DNA from: Cordilura impudica
Taxonomy: Eukaryota > Arthropoda > Insecta > Diptera > Scathophagidae
Reading direction: 5' to 3'
NCBI GenBank assembly: GCA_963682025.1
Contig: OY821519.1
Coordinates: 166,902,479-166,966,478 of the forward strand
Length of the DNA stretch: 64,000 bases
Shown piece by piece: positions 57,587 to 64,000 of this stretch. How positions within the stretch are numbered: position 1 is the first letter of the stretch; every line of letters starts with the position of its first letter. Below the pieces are notes generated by a model that searched no databases, had not been told where the DNA came from, and saw only the letters and a list, made by a program, of their open reading frames with translations. The translations under genes and the position numbers were made by a program.

Positions 57587-58058
57587 AGTTAAGGCACGTC
57601 GCCCTCAACATTTCAACATAATTAAATTTACACCAATATTTCTGTATTCGTTCCTTAGCAACTCAAATTTTCTGCATTAGTTGCAAAATAGTTTTACCTT
57701 TTGTCTGAATTATATTTTTTTGTGTCAAATAAATTTTGCAGCATTTTCATAAATGCAAAAATCCTATGGTCAAAGCAGCGGAGTCAGGTAGCTTTGCAAT
57801 TTCATTAATTTTAGTGTCAGTCTGCACGTTCTACAAAGTCAGCAAATTCTAATTGTTTGTTGCCTTAAAAAATAATAATTATGTAAAAATTAAGTCAGTT
57901 CTTTTTTGTCTTTTAGATTGAAGAAATAAAAAAACAAACTCAAGTGTTTTACTAAAAAGCACATAGTGCTGCCTATCATTTTAGTATTAAGAAATAAAAA
58001 AAGCACATAGTGCTGGTAATAATAAACATTTAATAAAAAACAACTCAAGTGTTATACT
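57587..58058 (+). repeat. 5' LTR of element B
   Basis: 472 bp, AGTTAAGGCACG to GTGTTATACT. It contains two AGCACATAGTGCT motifs near its end, the same core as the leader array of element A. Confidence 0.88.
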
Positions 58059-58073
58059 GGCGCCCAACGTGAT
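58059..58073 (+). other. Primer binding site of element B
   Basis: GGCGCCCAACGTGAT follows the LTR; the first 13 bases match the tRNA-Lys-type site of element A, after which the match stops. Confidence 0.65.
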
Positions 58074-58546
58074 ATCCTTTTAAGGATAAAAAAAAACGGT
58101 TCACCATAGTGTGAAAAAGTGACAATCTTCATAGAAGATAAATCTTATTGAACAAGTTCACATAGTGAAGCAGTGACTATCATTATAGAAATAAATAAAT
58201 TAAAACAAAATTCATAAGAAATATTGAACCTCAGAATAAGAAATTCTTTCTAAAAAAGTAAAAAGTTGTTCGCAAAAGCACAAAAACGTTGTGAAAAATA
58301 ATAAAATAAATAAAACTTTAAAACCTGAGAAGAAACATAATATAGCAAAAAGTGCACAAGGTTAATGAAAAGGCAGTCAGAAGTGCCACACATATTCAAA
58401 AAAACCAACATGATCATCTATACCAAAAGACAAATCAAATCAAATATAAATCATCTTTACCAATAAAGAAGACCCAAAATCACTTCAACGGTCGAAATCA
58501 ACTTCAACTTTCTCCGGAGAAGAGTTTTAAGGATTCAACACTTTGC

Positions 58547-59278
58547 CGCTGCAGCTTCACTTTTCAACATGTTTATTTTTTTGTAAGTTCTAGATGTAAG
58601 AAAAAACACATATATCCTGTTATCCATGAAAACAAAATTCTATCATTCGAAAGTGAAAATGTTGTAAAATGTGATTCTAAATATTCGATTTTGACGAATT
58701 GTAAAAGGAAATCAACAATTTCATTTTGCCAAGAACTAAACTATGGAAACAACCCATGCCTTAATGACTTGCTAAATAACTACACGGCTACTTGCAATAC
58801 TCTTTCGGCTCATAACATGCCATCCATCTCAGAAATCGATGATGGGATCGTCATTATCAATGACCAATCTTTTAAACTAATGGACAGAAATGAAACCACA
58901 ATCGTCCAAAAAGGGACTTTTCTAGTAACTTCCGAGAGTGAAATATTTATTAATTCTACAAAGTTCGAAAATCTCCGCAAAATTGCTTTCAAAAGTCCGG
59001 AAACTCCCATAGCTCACTCTGTCAGTCTTGCTGACCATACCTCCATGCTATCACTCCCATACTTACACGAGCTGAATATTAAAAAATATGGACCATATTT
59101 CCCATTTGCATTCCAAAGTCAGAGGAACTTGTAATATCTCCGCTTCTCTTTTTGCCCTGATTTTGGCACTTTGCGTTGCATACTTTGTAGCCAAGAGGAA
59201 CCGTAAAATCGAAATAAGTAATATTCTCAATAATTACGACCAGCCGGGGACGTCTGGATCTCAAGGGGGGGGGGGAGC
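58547..59278 (+). pseudogene. env of element B, N-terminally truncated
   Basis: The open frame from 58352 lacks an ATG. Env similarity to element A starts only near 58590 and includes CLNDLLNNYTATC, SAHNMPSISEIDDGIVIIN and AHSVSLADHT. A frameshift lies near 59085. After it come DHISHLHSKVRGT and the membrane anchor LFALILALCVAYFVAKRNRK. The stop present in element A is lost in an expanded G-run (11 G) before the LTR. The signal peptide, furin-like site and fusion peptide are absent. The preceding 58350-58540 may be a relic of gag or leader. Not functional. Confidence 0.78.
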
Positions 59279-59757
59279 AGTTAAGGCACGTCGCCCTCAA
59301 CATTTCAACATAATTAAATTTACACCAATATTTCTGTAGTCGTTCCTTAGCAACTCAACTTTTCTGCATTAGTTGCAAAATAGTTTTACCTTTTGTCTGA
59401 ATTATATTTTTTTGTGTCAAATAAATTTTCCAGCATTTTCATAAATGCAAAAATCCTATGGTCAAAGCAGCGGTGTCAGGTAGCTTTGCAATTTCAATAA
59501 TTTTAGTAAGTCAGTCTGCACGTTCTACAAAGTCAGCAAATTTTAATTGTTGGTTGCCTTAAAAAATAATAATTATGCAGAAATTAAGTCAGTTCTTTTT
59601 TGTGTTTTAGATTGAAGAAATAAAAAAAAAAAACAAACTCAAATGTTTCATTAAAAAAGCACATAGTGCTGCCTATCATTTTAGTATTAAGAAATAAAAA
59701 AGTACAAAGTGCTGGTAATAATAAACATTCAATAAAAAACAACTCAAGTGTTTCACT
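59279..59757 (+). repeat. 3' LTR of element B
   Basis: 479 bp. It differs from the 5' LTR by scattered substitutions and small indels (for example an extra A run at about 59630) and ends GTGTTTCACT before TATA. Confidence 0.88.
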
Positions 59758-59915
59758 TATATATTGTATCATTTGATTTACAGCATCTATAGTAGCAAAA
59801 TTAAGCTAAACAAAAATGGAGGAAAACTGAAATTAGCTTAAAGTACAAAAAGAAGAAAAATAAAATACTTACACGTCCATCCCTTAAACAATCATAAAGA
59901 TGTTCAATGCGTTTA

Positions 59916-60340
59916 AGGCCAGTTTACACTATCACACTTTGTAATACGATCTGTCAGAAATTCGAGTATTATGAAAAAGTCGTATGATGTAAAAAGCTTT
60001 TGTTATGAAATTGACAGTCTGTAGGATTTCATTTTCGAAGTCCGATGGTTTTTGAAACATTTCTAAAAACTTGCCATTTTCATCGGACCAGAGTTGTTTT
60101 TTTTTGGTAATATTAAAAAAATGGTAAACAAAAACAAAGAAAGTGAAAATAAAATATAAATTTCAAAATAAATTTGCTTATTATTCTAAACAGTTGTTTT
60201 CATAAGACTTGAGTGTTATGGTGTAAATGGCCTAAGTATGCAGAAATAATGTAGGTACGACTTTATGACAGTCCGATGAATTTCATCGGATTTTTATTTC
60301 GAAAAATCATACGACTGAGTGGTATCATGTAAATGGGCCT
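59916..60340. mobile_element. 425-bp PIF/Harbinger-type MITE, block copy 2
   Basis: Identical to 52111-52535. The right flank is TAA as in copy 1, but the left flank is TTA, so this copy has no matching target duplication of its own. Confidence 0.8.
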
Positions 60341-60343
60341 TAA

Positions 60344-62517
60344 GCAAAACAACTGGCTTCGAAATTCGATGATGCCACTTATTCATTTTTTTTTTCACGC
60401 GGAATTTATAATTGGAGAATTTTTTTCTCGAGAAAAGTATTTTCCGTGAGAATGAAATTCCTTGAGAATATTCGTAATTGGGCTGATTATTTTTCAGTTC
60501 AATTTATTTGTTAAATATTATTTATATTGTTTCCTCATATAATATATGTACAAAGACTTCAAGATTTAATCTTTCTACTTAATTCATCATAATTTTTAAA
60601 ACTATATACAAAAACCTTCTTAATATTTAACCCCCGATTTCATAATGAAAAGTTAGCTGCTGTTTACATGTCGCGCTCAACGAGGTTCTTACTAGTCAAC
60701 CGATTAGCCTTAGTTTTAAGTTAGCACATACCCTACAAGAACAGTGACGGTCATTTGACCGGTGATATGACCGTCACTACTGACTGAAGTGTCGGTCATC
60801 GCGTAGAACAAAGTTTCTATCATTTTATTAAGGCAAATATGCCAAAACTAACCGAAACTTTTGTGTACATGTGATTTTGCATCTTACTCTAACCTATGAA
60901 AGTATGTAAACCATATAATATATATCTGGACTGCTCACTCTACCGCTGTTTAGTAGTCAACGATGATAGATATATATATCATCGTTGACCGGTCACATTT
61001 GATGGATATATACATCATCATTGACGGGTTACGCTTGATTATAATGAAACACGACTTATAATAATATATAATATATTTTTTATTTATTTATTTATTGTAT
61101 TTAAAATCAAATTAAAAATAAACATTAAATATTAAAAACACAACAATATCACTAATTCCGAAACGTGGTGATAACTTTGAGACAATGTTGAAACAGGACA
61201 ATGGGCTTAACTTAAAACAGATATTTAAACAACTTTGCTGACTTTTCGCTCGAAACATCCCTAAACTCAATAGAAATTTCCGGTAATGGGCCTTAGTGCA
61301 ATCAGTAGTTTCTTAAAGAAAACAATTTATTATAACACTTACATATATATCAACAATTTATATTAAAGCTTACCTTTAGTGTTGTGAATTAACAATTTCG
61401 GCCAAACCTGATACAATTCATTTGGAAAATTGATGAGGAAATGATGTATCCATTCAAATACTGCTACCTTTGTTTGTACAGAACGGTGTGTGAGATATTG
61501 TGATAATACCTCCATAAATCAATTTGTTCAATATTCTGAGATCTTTGTTCTTTTGAACAAACTAATTTCATTTCATATTATCAAAATCATATTCCAGGCA
61601 CTATATTCGAGAATGGCATAAATTAAAACATTGAAATATTAAAACAAACTCCCATATCCATGTTATGGCAACAGACTGCAAGATAGATATAAGGATTAGT
61701 CTAAAATGCTGCAAGGAAGATTTACTTTGTTTCTAGCTACAATTTTTAATAAAATGTCAGTACATTACCTTAATAAGTTCATTTGGTGATTGTGCATGTA
61801 TTAACAATATATTTATAGTGTCTTCCATGCGGACTTAACTGGAATCATTACGAATCGATTTAACAAACTGTGTCAGCGTTGTTTCACACAATTATATTGT
61901 GTATTATCTTCCAACATCAAAAAAGTCGATCAATAATATCAAATAGATAACCATATTATTTCCTGGTGCAGCATTCACAATCGAAATCCAGGATATAACA
62001 TAATGTCGCACAATATAATTCTTTACACAAATGCGTTTCCTAAGAGGTATAAAAGTTCTAGATTGAAAGTTTGTGAAGATTCTACAGCAATATCTTTAAG
62101 TTAACGATCCAACAGGAATAGGCCACAAGCGAGCAAAAAATAAATTGTGGAAGGGTATAATGGAGGGACGTGCCACCACAATTGAGAATGGCACTAACGA
62201 ATTCACTGACATATTTTGAAGAATCCTAAAGAAACAACAAAAATTAACTTTAACTTTTAATTTAATTAATTACTTACCTTTCCTAAAGCTTAACAAAAAC
62301 AACTCTACAACAGCAACAATGACAGTCATATGTTTTTAAATAGAAAAAACTGCAAGTGTGTACAAAAATTGTGTATATGTTAGTTTCAGTCATTCATTTC
62401 TTGTAGGGTAGTTTATTCATAATCAATTTTTTGTTGTCATCTAATAGCTTTAAAAACAACTCTGAAATTTGTAATGCCACCATATTTTTTGCATTAATGC
62501 AACCTGTAGCGCGATTC
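60344..62517. other. Non-coding part of block copy 2
   Basis: Same as 52539-54712; no gene supported. Confidence 0.5.
60745..61035. repeat. Cluster of short perfect palindromes, block copy 2
   Basis: Same AGTGACGGTCAT and GTCAACGATGAT inverted repeats as at 52940-53230. Confidence 0.75.
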
Positions 62518-62685
62518 AGTAACTTCTTTTAACGATAATCGAATCGTTAAAGAAAGAAAACAAAATTATTGATTTTGGTATTCAGTAACTTGTTTTAACG
62601 ATAATCGAATCGTTAAAAAAAGTAAATAACAATGTTAACGATTTTGCTTTTCACTAACATTTTTAAACGATATTTGCTATTGTTA
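62518..62685. repeat. Repeated AACGATAATCGAATCGTT motif, block copy 2
   Basis: Same two direct repeats as at 54713-54880, upstream of the copy 2 transposase gene. Confidence 0.55.
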
Positions 62686-62763
62686 ACGTCAGCTGTTATC
62701 TAAACGACAAATATTTTTGTGTTGTTTATTCAATCGTTAAAAAGTTAAAGTTAAGAAGATAAA

Positions 62764-64000
62764 ATGTCGTTTGAATATTTAGCCTACGTTTTGTCGCAGG
62801 ATGAGCCAGTTTTTAGCGCTCCAGTAGTTAATCGCCGTGTTCTCCGAGATTTGGACAACCCGTTTGGTGTAACTGCAACGGAGTTTCAAAAACTTTATAG
62901 ATTAACTCCGGAATTGGTTGAAGACCTTGTTTTTGAGCTTGATCATAAATTAAAAGGTTCCAGAATAGCGGCAATATCAACTGAAAAAAGGTAAATCGAG
63001 TTATTTTTAAGCCTCAATGGAATTTATAAAAATTCATTATGCTAGGTACTCGCTGCTTTGCGTTTCTATGCAACTGGGTGCTACCAACGGCCTGTAGGAG
63101 AACAGTGGGGAATTGCCATGAGCCAGTCGTCCATAAGCTGTTGCATACATCATGTAACGGATGCAATAAACACCGAGATGTGTTGTGCCAAGGTGAGGTT
63201 TCCAATGACCCAAGTGGAACGTCAAGCTGCAAAAACAATATTTGCTTCAGCACTCTCACCTTTTGTAGGAGGCACTATCGGGGCTATTGATTGCACACAT
63301 GTCTCGATTTTAGGCCCGAAAAACATGAGGAGGTCTATGTCAACCATCAAGGCTACCGCTCAATCAATGTGCAAATGGTAAAAGAAAAATTTCATAAAGG
63401 AATCGACAATAATTTTACCTTCGTTTAACTTGCAGATATGTGACCCAACTTTAAAAATATTAAATGTTAATGCTAAATATCCGGGAGTACGGCACGATTC
63501 CTATATTTGGAGCTCTTCGGCAGTGCGGAGAGTTATGCAGAGAAATTTCGATAATGGAGATCATAACATGTTTTTAATTGGTAAGTTTTTTTTTAAAAAA
63601 TAAATTATTTTTATTTTTAACAATAAAAATTTGTCCATTACACAGTTTTTCATTTAATATTACTACGAAATTCTTATCTACAGGTGATTCTGGATACCCG
63701 TTGGAGCCGTGGCTGATGTCTCCTCTACCGAACCAACCAGAGGGAAGTCCTAAGTTTCGTTACAACGAGGCATTGTGTAAAGCTCGCAACCCAATCGAAC
63801 GACTCTTTGGTGTCCTTAAAGCAACTTGGATATGCTTATCGCAGCAAAGAACGTTGTTGTACGATCCCGGAAAAGTAGTGAACGCATGCGCTATGTTACA
63901 CAACGTTAATTTAGCCGTACAAAGAAATGGGACTGCAGATGAATTATCAGAGCCTCAAAGAAGTGGTAATTTGGTAACTCAAGACGCACCATCCTCGACA
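62764..64000 (+). pseudogene. PIF/Harbinger transposase, copy 2 (cut by window end)
   Basis: Exons 62764-62990, 63046-63376, 63436-63580 and 63684 to the window end, equivalent to copy 1. It has the same catalytic Asp, Asp and Glu residues and the same two frame problems. About 45 bp of the last exon lie outside the window. Confidence 0.83.

Larger units (their letters stand above)
57587..59757 (+). mobile_element. LTR element B: errantivirus-like, no gag-pol
   Basis: A 2171-bp element with LTRs 57587-58058 and 59279-59757 and target duplication TATA at 57583-57586 and 59758-59761. The order is LTR, primer site, leader, truncated env, G-rich tract, LTR. LTR start AGTTAAGG, primer site and env family are shared with element A, but the LTR bodies differ. 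No gag-pol remains. It interrupts exon B of the SRA1/Sec31-like fragment. Confidence 0.88.
57523..59912 (-). pseudogene. Host gene fragment, SRA1/Sec31-type C-terminal domain (tentative)
   Basis: Minus strand. Exon A is 59912-59873 (KRIEHLYDCLRDGR), with donor GTAAGT, a 67-bp intron and a strong acceptor (CCATTTTTGTTTAG). Exon B starts at 59805 (LNFATIDAVNQMIQYIQIG, DYANALQAH). Exon B is split by LTR element B; when the TATA duplication is counted once, the frame is continuous to a stop at 57523-57525. The helical pattern LYxxLRxGRL...NQxxQYxxxGDYxxAL resembles the C-terminal domain shared by Sec31 (COPII coat) and SRA1. Exon A is cut on its 5' side by block copy 2 at 59915. Splice signals and the frame make a real host gene likely; the family name is uncertain. 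Confidence 0.45.
59916..64000. repeat. Duplicated block, copy 2 (runs off the window)
   Basis: Same sequence as 52111-56195, starting at the same MITE end. The left flank here is TTA (59913-59915) instead of TAA. Similarity to copy 1 stops abruptly one base to the left of the MITE. Confidence 0.95.

Overview
This is eukaryotic, AT-rich, intron-bearing insect DNA, most likely from a higher fly. Intact coding DNA is scarce and almost everything is repetitive. The arguments for an insect are the kinds of element present: a Jockey-type retrotransposon, errantivirus-like LTR elements with a tRNA-Lys type primer site and a Baculo_F-type env, Tigger/pogo, PIF/Harbinger and several MITEs. The only well-recognised host gene is the 5' part of the site-1 protease gene (MBTPS1/S1P). 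A second, weaker host fragment resembles the C-terminal SRA1/Sec31-type domain.

Layout. 1-1822 is an (ATATT)n satellite, followed by a tRNA-derived SINE-like copy (1941-2038) and a 709-bp MITE (2802-3510). A decayed Jockey-type element occupies about 4530-9190 (+). An env-bearing LTR element (A, minus, 9196-17040, TATA duplication) lacks gag-pol, and its env is split by a gypsy-type LTR element (C, plus, 10773-15560, TAATT duplication). S1P exons follow (17308-18104).

18373-51565 is a nest. The outermost layer is a DNA transposon X with 38-bp terminal inverted repeats lying 33 kb apart. A Jockey/CR1-group retrotransposon sits inside its transposase gene. Tigger copy 2 sits in the 3' tail of that retrotransposon, and Tigger copy 1 sits in the 3' end of Tigger copy 2. 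The junction between the retrotransposon 5' part and X has then been tandemly amplified to six head-to-tail units of about 4.46 kb (24605-51382). Each unit carries ORF1, ORF2 and the N-terminal part of the X transposase, and all share the same old lesions.

52111-64000 holds two copies, 7805 bp apart, of a block that starts exactly at a MITE end and contains a broken PIF/Harbinger transposase gene. Between them lie a 248-bp hairpin MITE, a second env-bearing LTR element without gag-pol (B, 57587-59757), and the SRA1/Sec31-like exons that element B and block copy 2 both interrupt.

No mobile element here looks able to move by itself. Every gag-pol, ORF2, env or transposase that can be read through carries stops, frameshifts or insertions. 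The window is mainly a record of serial insertion followed by DNA-level amplification. No calculation or database search was run; family names come from motifs read by eye.
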